Source: Microdochium bolleyi (lineage: Eukaryota; Ascomycota; Sordariomycetes; Xylariales; Microdochiaceae). From it: 64,000 bases of DNA. The position numbers and the translations under genes were made by a program. Under the pieces are notes generated by a model. It searched no databases. It had not been told where the DNA came from and worked only from the letters and a program-made list of their open reading frames with translations. Within the stretch, counting starts at the first letter, position 1. Each line of letters opens with the position of its first letter. Location of the stretch: contig KQ964252.1 of assembly GCA_001566295.1 (NCBI GenBank), positions 434,001 to 498,000 on the forward strand, given 5' to 3'. Of this stretch, positions 44,569-53,813 are shown one piece after another.

Positions 44569-45674
44569 GGCGGCGGTGGTCCGAGGGTGTTTCCTGTCCC
44601 GATGCCGGAGTATAGCGGTGCGGTGGTGCTAGTGTTGAAAGGAAGGAAGGGCGGGGAGCACTCTCCCACTCGGCGGTGTTCTGTGTTGGCCCCTTGGGGA
44701 TGTTTTTGTTGTGGGTTGTCGGGCAGCAGACGACGTCGAAATAGACGACAGTCGCGGCCGTGATGGGCTGGCGATCGTCTTCTTCTTCTGGCAGGTCTGA
44801 AAGTCTAGACTCCACACGACGTCGGTGCCTGAGCGGGGTGACATCACCTGCGCTGGGGAAGAGAGCAGCGCGGACGGGGTATTTGTTTTGTGCATGTTGG
44901 CCGCGTCGATGAGGCCGCGCACAGCCAAGACTTGGCAAGGGTCGCCATGCTGAACCTTGCAGTGCCGGTGGCCCGGACATGCAGCCTCAGCTATACCCCG
45001 GGGTCCCTCCCCTATACGCTTTACGCCCGTCTACAAGGGGCCCGGTCAGAGGGTCGAAAGGCACCGATGGGCGAATGGCGCACGCTTAGCCTCGTCTTCC
45101 CCGATCACTAGGCTATTGCTCACATCCGAAGCTCCGGCTTGCACAGGTCACCCATTCGCATGTTGTGTGATTTCCGATCCTCACTCTGAGACCACAGATG
45201 GACGCCAGAAACATGCCGAGGTGCAGCAGATCACCAGCCGCCAAGAGCAAAAGTGCTGTGTCGACCGGGCCGGATGTGCTTGGCGACCCCATGTGACGAT
45301 GTGCCCAGAAACCGGCACGAGTCGGGCATCACGATGCGTGTCAGTGTCCCCGCAATACTCGTTTTGTCGCCTGCTGTAGATGATATCTCCCGCCCGGCGG
45401 AGAATGCCTTGCCTGATCAGCTCCTTCGAGGGCTGAGGGACTGCATAGTGGCTGACAACCCTTGAACGGCCACCACACCGCGAGGCGTTCTTCCGCGCCG
45501 TGTCTCAGTAAACGACTGCTTAAAATAGCATCATGCCTGCCAAGAATACCCCGGGGCAAGAACTCGACATCATGTGATGGCCAAGTTTGACCCCGGACTC
45601 TCTCTCTCTCATGTTAGCTTTCTCCGTCACGTTCATCCTCCCGCCAACAACGAGACAATCCGATGAGATAAGCC
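44569..45674. promoter_or_regulatory. region between the divergent arrestin-like paralogues
   Basis: 1.1 kb separate the start codons of the two paralogues. No TATA box or further gene is recognised. If the pair arose by inverted duplication, the two promoter halves might share motifs, but I saw no long inverted repeat. Confidence 0.45.
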
Positions 45675-47163
45675 ATGCTGGGCCAGGCAAGCATCGGCAA
45701 CCTCAAGTCCACCATCGTCCTGCACGACCCGGCCCACGTGCACTGCGGCCCCGGCGACCCGGTCCAGGGCCCCATACAGCTCACGTACTTCCAGAACCCG
45801 AAACTCCCTCCAGGCCACGAGCTCTTCGGCCCGGCCCGGATCTTCCTGCTGCTGCGCGGCCAGCTGCTCGTCACGGTGCGCCCGCACCAGGCCGACGAGC
45901 CCATGGTCGGCCCCAGCTCGGCCCGCCGCGTCGTCCCGCCTTCTCGACCGGCGAGCGGTGCATCTTCGACGGCGGGCTGAGCTGCAAGAGTCTCGAGACG
46001 CGCGAGTTCCCCTTCAGCATGCGCTTCCCCGAGCGCATTGACAGGGACGCGTACCTAGCGCAGACGCCCCTGGCGGCACAGCAGCGCATCCCGCCGTGGG
46101 AGGACACGCTCGACAGGACGTTCGACGACGACCCGGGCCAGCCGCTCCCGCCGTCGATGGAGTTCAGCCGGGCCCTCGTCGCCCACGCGCCCGACGAGGT
46201 CGCGGTGCAGTACGAGCTGTGCATGCGCTTGGAGGTCCCCGGGATCGACGTCAACATCACCCACAACACGATCGCCCCGGGAACATGCTCGGGCTGCCGG
46301 ACTACCGGGGCACGCCGGTGCTGTATGAACGGCCGAGGGTCCGCGTTCCGGTCTCCGAGGAGCTGCAGAGCCTGGGCGGGTTCACTGTGCTCAAGGACAA
46401 GAGCCTCGCTGCTGCTGCTGCTGTTGCTGGTGCGGGCACGAAGGATGGGGGCGGCGGCTTCCGGGCCAGGGCGTCGGCTCTGCTCAGCAGCACGATTGCG
46501 GCGATGCCAGTGGTCACGCTCGGGTGGCATATCACGGTCCCGACGAATGTTCATCGGGGGCAGCCGCTGGTCGTGCAGGTCCGCGCCCAGCCGTCAGAGA
46601 GCAAGCCCGCTGCGGCCGTGATGCCCGCGATCGAGCTGGTCAAGCGGTCCGCCACGGTGATCGCGTCGATCGAGGGGAGGATCAACGCCCGCAAGAGCTC
46701 GCAGGTCGAGTACAGGAAGCAGGCGGACGTCGCGGAGGAGAGGTTTGTCTTCGGTAGTGCTGCATGCGACGAGCACAGCAGTCGGGTATCGTCCGAGGAG
46801 CCGGGCGGAGAGGTTCACCGCGCTCCTCCCAGGCCCGGGAGCGCAGTGTTCACCGCGGACAACGGCTGGACACAGGTCGTCATGCTGCCGAGTATAACAA
46901 AAGGCCTGTGCAGCTCCGTCAGGACGGTGTGCATCAACCGGAGCTACATGCTCAGGGTGAGCTGCCGGGTCCGCGTGGCCGGCGCGCAGAGGGAGGAGAA
47001 GTTCAGCAAGACTGTGCGGTTCACGGTTCATCCGCCTCTTGCCACCGCTGATGGTGATCTAGGGAGTCTCCCACCACAGCTCCCGCCAGCGTTCGATGAG
47101 ATCGCAACTGTTGCTGCTGCGCCGGAGGCCGAGCAGGAGTTTCTTCCTGCGTATGCGCCGTAG
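45675..47163 (+). pseudogene. arrestin-like paralogue interrupted by two frame breaks
   Basis: Three successive reading frames together match the neighbouring arrestin-like protein from end to end. Block 1 (45675 to about 45940) has DPAHVHCGPGDPVQG. Block 2 (to about 46280) has DPGQPLPPSMEF and YELCMRLEVPGIDVN. Block 3 (to the stop at 47161-47163) has DYRGTPVLYERP, WHITVPTNVHRGQPLVVQV and NGWTQVVMLPSITKGLCSSV. Each junction needs a one-base shift in the same direction and lies beside a short C/G run (near 45935-45945 and 46275-46283). I found no credible introns at either point. No in-frame stop occurs within blocks and codon bias is retained. It is therefore either a very young pseudogene or an intact gene damaged by two assembly deletions. 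The low-complexity inserts of the paralogue are absent. Confidence 0.8.
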
Positions 47164-48329
47164 TCTGGAGATGGAACGGCCCTCCTCCGAGTGTTAGGGT
47201 GACAGTGTCGCGTGCCCTGGCAACCACTGGCACCGAATCCGGGTCGAGAGGCGATGGCGGTATTGGTAGTAAGAGTACTTGACCAAGCTGAAGTAAGGAG
47301 CCGGCTTCTTGCCACTCGCTCGACGAGCGCTGGGGGCGTGCGTAAATTAAGTTGCTGAAAGTCATATTCCTGCCTTGCGCTGAAGCGGTGCTGTTATACT
47401 AACAGCTCTTTCAGTATAATGGTGATCATCAAGCCTTCCCCGGCGCGGGCGCGTACCAGGTGGTTCGGCAATGAATCATCTGCTCCGGGTCATGGTGACT
47501 TGATACGCAGCAACTGGCGATTAGGTTCGACACGCAATGAGGAGTGAGTGCGGGCGAGCGTATATTAGTGACCTCGAAATCGACGCCGCTATGCTTGCAT
47601 ATCGCTGGGTTTTGGCGTAGTGGGCGGGCCGGGATGGACGCCAATACATGCATGGAGCTTCGTTACTGCTTCTGTCATTCCTTCTTCTCCATGTCGTGGA
47701 GATGCGACGTCGGCAGTCAAGTTGACCTCACCGCAGTTCCGGGCTGTCCGGGGAAAGAAAACGGCGTGGCCAATGACCGATTCGTGGCAGGAGCCTGCCA
47801 TGACGATGGCACGCCTCACAGTTTCGAACTACATAGACGACGTGCAGGGACTGCATCCCTTCAAGTGGACACGATCGGTATATCTTTGGGAAGAGCTCAG
47901 AGGAATTCCGAGGAAGGGGCCCTAGCGTTTCGATTGCTTCTGAACCGCGTCTCACTCTCTGTGGGTATGAACATGGGTCCGCGTTGCAGTAAGGCAGATC
48001 CGTTCTCGGATGCCTGGAAGCTTGACTCGAGGAAATGGATTGCCCGAACAAAAGTTGATTACAGAGAAAGGGGAGCGGAAATTTTGCATAAAGCAAACAA
48101 GCTAATAGACTGACGTAAGCACAGGGTCTCAGACCAGCTTCCTCACGCAGGCATTGCGGGCACGCCATCCACTGTCGTCCGCGATGGCAGCAGAGACGCT
48201 CGGCCATCATACAACCATCAGAGATAGTGCCGTGGTCTGATTACAGTGACCGTACAGCAAAGGTTGAACACATGCCTCCTCCGTGACCTGTCTTGGCTTG
48301 CAGTCCTGTCCGCAGTACGGTGTAAGTTA

Positions 48330-48345
48330 CCCCCCCCCCCCCCCC
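48330..48345. repeat. 16-bp poly-C homopolymer
   Basis: An uninterrupted run of 16 C in an intergenic region, flanked by GTAAGTTA and ATATG. Confidence 0.95.
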
Positions 48346-49167
48346 ATATGCAAGCACCCGAATGGAGTTGACTTGTCGCAAATCCAAGTCGCGGCATCTG
48401 GTCTTCCGCTACGCAGGACTTATGAATGGATTGGAACACGACGCACTCACACCCTCTGCATAACATGCATCTCACTACTGCCTTCGGTCTTTTCGACCTC
48501 GATGATGTCGACCCCATCGTTTCCAGGAGTACGCCTTGCCGCAAGCAGCGCTTCGCCTGTCCAGTTGCTTAGTTCAAACGTGCACCTTCTCAGAATGCCG
48601 GCTACTCTACGCGATCACCGGACTCAGATCGCGCTCCAAATGCTCCTAGCACTTATCTGTCCAGAGTGACCGTCCGTCGGTGCAGGTCGCCCAGAAAATA
48701 CCGGTCTCGCTAGCAGTTGGTGACTGGGACGTCGAAACATCGCGATTCTTAGTTCTCGGGGACTCACACTTTGACGAGTCCAGTCACCAAGAGTTGACAG
48801 TCGCCGCCGCTATGCGACGCAGAGCACTCTAGACGAATCAAGGACTGATTCTACTACGCGTGATGGCTCAGGGGACAGAGGCAGTCACTTTGTAGCGTGA
48901 ATGACCAAGAGGAGGCGTGCTGTCTTCGAATCTGCCGTGATAGGATTGGTTGGTGCAGCTCCAAAGATTGGCCTCCGAGCGGGGAACGGACCGTTGATTG
49001 ACAGCGAAGCCCGAAGACTTGCCGCAGGGGCCAGTGACACGTTGTCCCTTAAGTTTCGCAGCAGCGGAAGTGAGCTTTGACCTGGTCTGACGATCTGCAT
49101 CCGTCTCCGGGCTATCCGAGCTACAACCCCGCCATTGTCGGCTGGGGAGTCGTGTCGTGGCTACTTG

Positions 49168-49175
49168 TATAAAAG
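49168..49175 (+). promoter_or_regulatory. TATA box of the epoxide hydrolase gene
   Basis: TATAAAAG lies only 29 bp before the first possible ATG (49197). Transcription would then start at or after that ATG, which favours the internal ATG at 49281 as the true start. Confidence 0.55.
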
Positions 49176-49196
49176 AGTGTCCAGCAGCCATCAAAG

Positions 49197-50671
49197 ATGG
49201 CAGGCAGTATGCAAGCTAACCTCACCCTGAATATTCCCAAACGCTACATCCAACTTAGCCTCCGCCGGCCGCTGTCAAAAATGTCTAAAAAGTTTAGCAC
49301 TGTCCCCCCCGGAGCTCTCAAAGAGCCAGAAGCATTCACGCTGCACATTCCCGATCAAGACGTCGATGAATTCCGGACCCTTCTGAAACTGTCACGCATT
49401 GGGCCGGACACATTCTACAACCAACAGGAGGATGGCCGGTTCGGCGTCTCGCGCAAGTGGTTAGCTGAGGCCAAGGATGCCTGGCTCCAATCTGACTGGC
49501 GCGCCGTTGAGGATCGTGTCAATGCGTTTCCCAACTTCAAGGCTCAGGTCAGCAACACCGAAGGGCACGCCGCCGAGGTCCATTTCGTCGCCTTGTTCTC
49601 GAACAGAGCCGATGCCAAACCTGTCATCTGCATGCACGGCTGGCCCGGGTCATTTCTCGAATTCCTCCCTATGCTAGGCCTCCTCACGTCCAAGTACACA
49701 CCAGACACGCTGCCATACCATGTGGTCGTCCCATCTCTGCCGGGTTACGGCCTCTCAGGCGACGCGCGTCCCCTCAATGCTGAAGCGGACATGACGGCCG
49801 TGACGGCCATTCTCCACCAACTCATGTTGGATCTGGGCTTCGGGGGAGGCTACGCAGCGTCCGGAGGCGATGTCGGAAGTGGCATTGCCAGAAATCTGTC
49901 GCACTACGCAGAGTGTAAAGCTGTCCACGGTAGGACCTACTGCCCTCCAATCTCCCTAATCCTTTTACTTCCTTCGCGGATGCTAACAATGACTGGACCA
50001 GTGAATCTCATGATGCCTGTGCCAACAGACGGAGAGATCACTAAGGAGTACTATTCTGGCCCTGGAGAGCTTGAACACCTGCAGAGATGCCAGATTTGGG
50101 ATGCTACAGGCCGTGGATACGCGATAGAGCACGGGACCAGGCCGGCAACCATTGGGCTTGTCTTGTCGTCCAATCCTCTTGCCCTACTCGCCTGGTAGGT
50201 CTCCTGCATAATCGCTGTCATGATGAAGTAATGTTGCTGAACAAAGTGATGATAGGGTGGGTGAGAAGTACATCGAGTGGGCAGACAAGCGGCACCCTCT
50301 CAGCCTGGAATGCATCCTCGAATGCGTCGGGCTTTACTGGTTCACATCGACCTTCCCAAGGAGTATTTATCCCTACCGCGGGCTTTTGACCAGGACTGGG
50401 TGGAATAGCGTCTCGAAGGAGACCCCTTTAGGGTATTCATACTTCAGCAGGGAGCTGGGCTTTGTCCCAAAGGCATGGGTAGAGAAAACCTACCCGAACC
50501 TGGCATTCTACAGCGCACACGATGAGGTGAGTCTCAGGGTGCCCCAGCGTCCAGTGTACCTGGCTAGAGATGCTAACGACCCTGCAGGGTGGTCACTTTG
50601 CCGCCCTGGAACAGCCCGAGAGCTTTTTGAAGGATGTGGAAGGCTTCCTCGAGGTAGCATTCAAGAAATAG
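49197..50671 (+). CDS. alpha/beta-hydrolase epoxide hydrolase
   Basis: Four exons (49197-49929, 50002-50194, 50256-50526, 50588-50671) with 72, 61 and 61-bp introns join in phase to give 426 residues, or 398 from the internal ATG at 49281 (MSKKFSTVPPG), which the TATA position favours. The enzyme opens epoxides to diols. The epoxide-hydrolase N-terminal domain is followed by HGWPGSFLEF (oxyanion HGWP, about 147-150), the nucleophile Asp about 225 in ASGGDVGSGI, and LAWVGEKYIEWAD at the third exon join. The catalytic His is about 402 in GGHFAALEQPE. The first intron is a multiple of three and read-through stays open, so its removal rests on family alignment. It lies tail-to-tail with the glycerate-kinase-like gene; its physiological substrate is unknown. 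Confidence 0.88.
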
Positions 50672-50994
50672 TCACCATGAAATCGCGGAGTAGCCTCAAG
50701 ATGTTCTTCGCAATTCCAATAAGCCATTATGGTTGTGTTCCCAATAACTCACAGAGCTAGGATTGCGTTGCGCTCCTATTCTCAGCCTGCTCGAATGGCG
50801 ACCTATAAAGGATGGCCGCGTGTAACACGGCTTTCTCGCCCTCTCGCAGCGGATCTGCCTGTCCCCAGCTCATTTCGATGGTTGTGCTGAATCTTACATG
50901 ATGACCAGAATATTTACAAATTCATGACCACCATATACTAAAATCGCTGAATCTCCACAAGATCTGAAGATGTACGAGGTGAATTATGGAGAGA
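50672..50994. other. convergent intergenic region
   Basis: A 323-bp stretch between two 3' ends, AT-rich from 50890 onward. Nothing else is seen. Confidence 0.6.
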
Positions 50995-51948
50995 CTACTC
51001 TACCTTATCTACGCTTAAAACTTCGCGATGCGTGCCCAACAACACTCTGACCTGGGCCGAGCCCGCGTTTGGCCGTCGAAGGCCGTCGAGGTACAGCTCG
51101 TATGCTGGCATGTACACCTTGACAAAAGCCACGACCTGCTCGTCTGTCTGCCCAGTGCCTTTGGCCGTACGCAGGGCATTTTCCTGCTGGATCCGCCACC
51201 GATAGACATTATGGAGCATGGGTGTGTCGAGGTGTACCAACGAGTCGAATCTATCGCGGCTCATGAAACCCTGGTTATACCTTGCAAGGTTGGTGTTGAC
51301 TACCTGGACGTGGCTCAGTGGATGTTTGTGCAATTCCGCTGTGGAGATGGCTCCGTCGCCATCGTGTCCATCGGGCATTGATCTTGCTGTCTCGGCTGAT
51401 GTCTGGGCTGCCGTCCATTTGCGGGCAAGTTCTTCGTCGTCCAGGGCCTCGAAACCCAGACACCATCCTTCGAAGATGAGGATATCGACCGGTGGTTCTG
51501 CCGACACAGCTTCCCACTCGCTCTCCGGCACTCGGTCTCCTTCGCCATTGTAGCGGCTCTTATCGAATGCCGGAACAGCCACGTCCTGCCCACTCCGCAG
51601 TGCCGAGAAGAAGCGTTGGGCGAGATTCTCATCATGAGTTCCTGGCTGCCCACGATTGCGGAACAACTTGTTATCCTGATTCGCGTCCCGCACTCGCACC
51701 AACTCATCGTGCGTGCTGTAGAGATCGTCTATGGACAAGATGACTACTTTGAGGCGATGGCGAGAGCGGAGCGCGTCTGCAAGGCTGGCCGCCCAGGTCG
51801 ACTTTCCAGACCCCTGCATCCCGGACAGGCCAAGGACGAAAGGTCTTGGTCCATTCCCCTTAGATTGAATGTTGTGCTGCTTATGGTGGTCGAATCGCGG
51901 GAGGACATGTTCTAGCACATCGTCGATGGCAGACTGGTCAATAGCCAT
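50995..51948 (-). CDS. D-glycerate 3-kinase-like P-loop kinase (TDA10 family)
   Basis: One exon codes 317 residues from the ATG at 51948 (MAIDQSAIDDVLEHV); the frame stays open 26 codons further up. The family includes plant D-glycerate 3-kinase (GLYK) and yeast Tda10, whose substrate is not settled. Walker A is GLSGMQGSGKST (about 40-51), followed by SIDDLYSTHDELV, RGQPGTHD, VPAFDKSRYNGEGDR and the Walker B-like ILIFEGWCLGF. The C-terminal part has VVNTNLARYN and VYRWRIQQENAL, both conserved in GLYK-type enzymes. It is head-to-head with a tartrate/D-malate dehydrogenase, whose known product with tartrate is glycerate. This context supports glycerate as substrate, but that is inference. Confidence 0.88.
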   Translation of the reverse strand: MAIDQSAIDDVLEHVLPRFDHHKQHNIQSKGNGPRPFVLGLSGMQGSGKSTWAASLADALRSRHRLKVVILSIDDLYSTHDELVRVRDANQDNKLFRNRGQPGTHDENLAQRFFSALRSGQDVAVPAFDKSRYNGEGDRVPESEWEAVSAEPPVDILIFEGWCLGFEALDDEELARKWTAAQTSAETARSMPDGHDGDGAISTAELHKHPLSHVQVVNTNLARYNQGFMSRDRFDSLVHLDTPMLHNVYRWRIQQENALRTAKGTGQTDEQVVAFVKVYMPAYELYLDGLRRPNAGSAQVRVLLGTHREVLSVDKVE

Positions 51949-52398
51949 GTTCCCTTGGTTGTTAGGCGGCTTGGGCGAATGCTGGTGGAAGTGTTGCGTG
52001 TGACAGGCCTGCGAAAGTCGTCTCAAGCTACCGGTAAGGTCATCACGACTGGCATTGGCCTACCACAGGGTTATGTGTGTCGACCAATCACCTGATTTCC
52101 ATCGTGTCACTTGGAGGGATAGAGCTTCCAAGGCGTTTCCCAGCCGGACAAAGAAAAGCCCGGGCCGCCTTCCGGACTTTGTCAACCCCGGGGCCCGACC
52201 CCACCGAAGACCTTACCCCAACTGCGGAGCGGAACATGCCCCGGGTTCGGAGACAGGACTGCCTGCCCTCGCTTCGTCACCAAGTCAAATACTTAAACTG
52301 CCTCTTCTCTGTCCAAGCGTCTCCAGGCCCATTATCGCTGATCCGCTTGACATCCCATCCCCAGGCACAGGAACCATCACACAAGCTTGCCGTCCATC
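51949..52398. promoter_or_regulatory. shared promoter, glycerate kinase-like / tartrate dehydrogenase
   Basis: 450 bp lie between the divergent starts. It contains CTGCGGAGCGGA (52222-52233), two CGG triplets spaced by two bases, as Zn-cluster regulators often bind. A near copy, CTGCGGGGCGGA, lies in the transporter/regulator promoter at 56419-56430. Confidence 0.45.
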
Positions 52399-53602
52399 AT
52401 GTCGCCTTCAACAGTCCCCGTCTCCAAGTCTTACAGCATCGCCTCCATCCCCGCGGACGGCATTGGCCCCGAGGTCGTCAACGCGGCGATTGATGTCCTC
52501 CACAGCCTCTCAGAAACCCTGGGCACCTTCGAGCTCGATTTCAAGAACTACGACTGGAGCTCAGAGACATACAAGAAGACGGGCAAGTACATTCCGGATG
52601 GCGGCCTCGAGGAGCTGAAGAAGCACGACGCCATCTTGTTCGGTGCCGTTGGCGCCCCAGGTATGTCAGCCATTCCGTTTCCACAAACACACAAGTCTCA
52701 TCGTGCTTCTGCTGTTTCTCTCGAGCTGACATACTTTCATTTCTTGTCTGCCAGATGTCCCCGATCACATTTCTCTCTGGGGCCTCCGCCTCGCCATCTG
52801 CCAGCCTTTCCAGCAGTACGCCAACGTGCGGCCAACCAAGGTCTTCCGCGGCACACAGTCGCCCCTGCGCAACTGCCAGACCGGGCAGCTGGACTGGGTC
52901 ATCGTCCGCGAGAACAGCGAGGGCGAGTACGCGGGCCACGGCGGCCGCTCGCACCGGGGCCATCCGTGGGAGACGGCTACCGAGGTCTCCATCTTCACGC
53001 GGCACGCCGTCGAGCGCATCATGCGCTTCGCGTTCGAGACGGCCAGCAAGCGCCCGCGCAAGCTACTGACGGTGGTCACCAAGAGCAACGCGCAGCGCAA
53101 CGGCATGGTGCTCTGGGACGAGATCGCGGCCGAGGTCGCCAAGGAGTTCCCCGACGTCACGCAGGACAAGATGCTCGTCGACGCCATGACGTGCCGCATG
53201 GTGCTCAAGCCCGAGTCGCTCGACACCATTGTCGCCACGAACCTGCACGCCGACATCCTCTCGGACCTGGCCGCCGCGCTCGCCGGCTCCATCGGCATCG
53301 CCCCGACCTCCAACCTGGACCCGACGCGCACGTACCCCAGCATGTTCGAGCCCATCCACGGCTCCGCCTTTGACATCACCGGCAAGGGGATCTCCAACCC
53401 GGTCGCTACCCTGTGGTCCAGCGCCGAGATGCTTGCATGGCTCGGCGAGCAGGACGCCAGTGACAAGCTGCTGGCTTCGGTCGAGCGTGTCTGCGAGCAG
53501 GGCGTCGCCACCGCGGATCTGGGCGGCACGGCCCGGACGGTGGACGTGGCCAACGCGGTGATTGAGGACATCAAGAAGTCCTATGGTAACAAGAGCAAAT
53601 AA
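52399..53602 (+). CDS. tartrate dehydrogenase/decarboxylase, D-malate dehydrogenase type
   Basis: Two exons (52399-52660, 52755-53602; 94-bp intron GTATGT...CCAG) give 369 residues. The family oxidises tartrate or decarboxylates D-malate or meso-tartrate with NAD, a metal and the isocitrate/isopropylmalate dehydrogenase fold. The start gives YSIASIPADGIGPEVV, the N-terminal hallmark. Then come VPDHISLWGLRLAICQPFQQ, the substrate-loop FRGTQSPLR, VIVRENSEGEYAGHGGR, the helix VTKSNAQRNGM and the metal-binding NLHADILSDLAAALAG. EPIHGSAFDITGKG closes the cofactor site. SLWGLRLAICQP with HPWETATEVSIFTR separates it from leucine-pathway LeuB. It shares a promoter with the glycerate-kinase-like gene and lies tail-to-tail with the regulator gene. 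Confidence 0.93.
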
Positions 53603-53813
53603 AAGTACAGAGAGAGTCTTGCTACCATGAATGAATAATACACACCTCACATACGCAGTCTTGGTCATTCAACATGGCTTTGCACAACAAGTCTTCTCCG
53701 CGCTTTGCCTTTTTGTTCTTGCACCGTAACAGTGCTCACACACACGCATCAAGTCTTGCGATTGTCGTAGAGTTGGAAATGCGCAATGGCCTTGTTGTTC
53801 TTTTTTAAAGTTG

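Larger units (their letters stand above)
47164..49196. other. intergenic region with a poly-C tract
   Basis: Two kilobases with no convincing gene; the longest frame (189 codons at 47544-48113) has no domain pattern. A run of 16 C occupies 48330-48345. The last 30 bp hold the TATA box of the epoxide hydrolase gene. Confidence 0.5.

Noticed and set aside
43391..44980. 529- and 495-codon minus-strand frames overlapping the intact arrestin-like gene
   Set aside because: They are shifted readings of the same GC-rich coding region, rich in Arg/Pro/Ala, while the 590-residue frame matches a known family.
47544..48113. 189-codon plus-strand frame
   Set aside because: No domain, signal peptide or regular hydrophobic pattern; several overlapping frames of similar quality exist on both strands.
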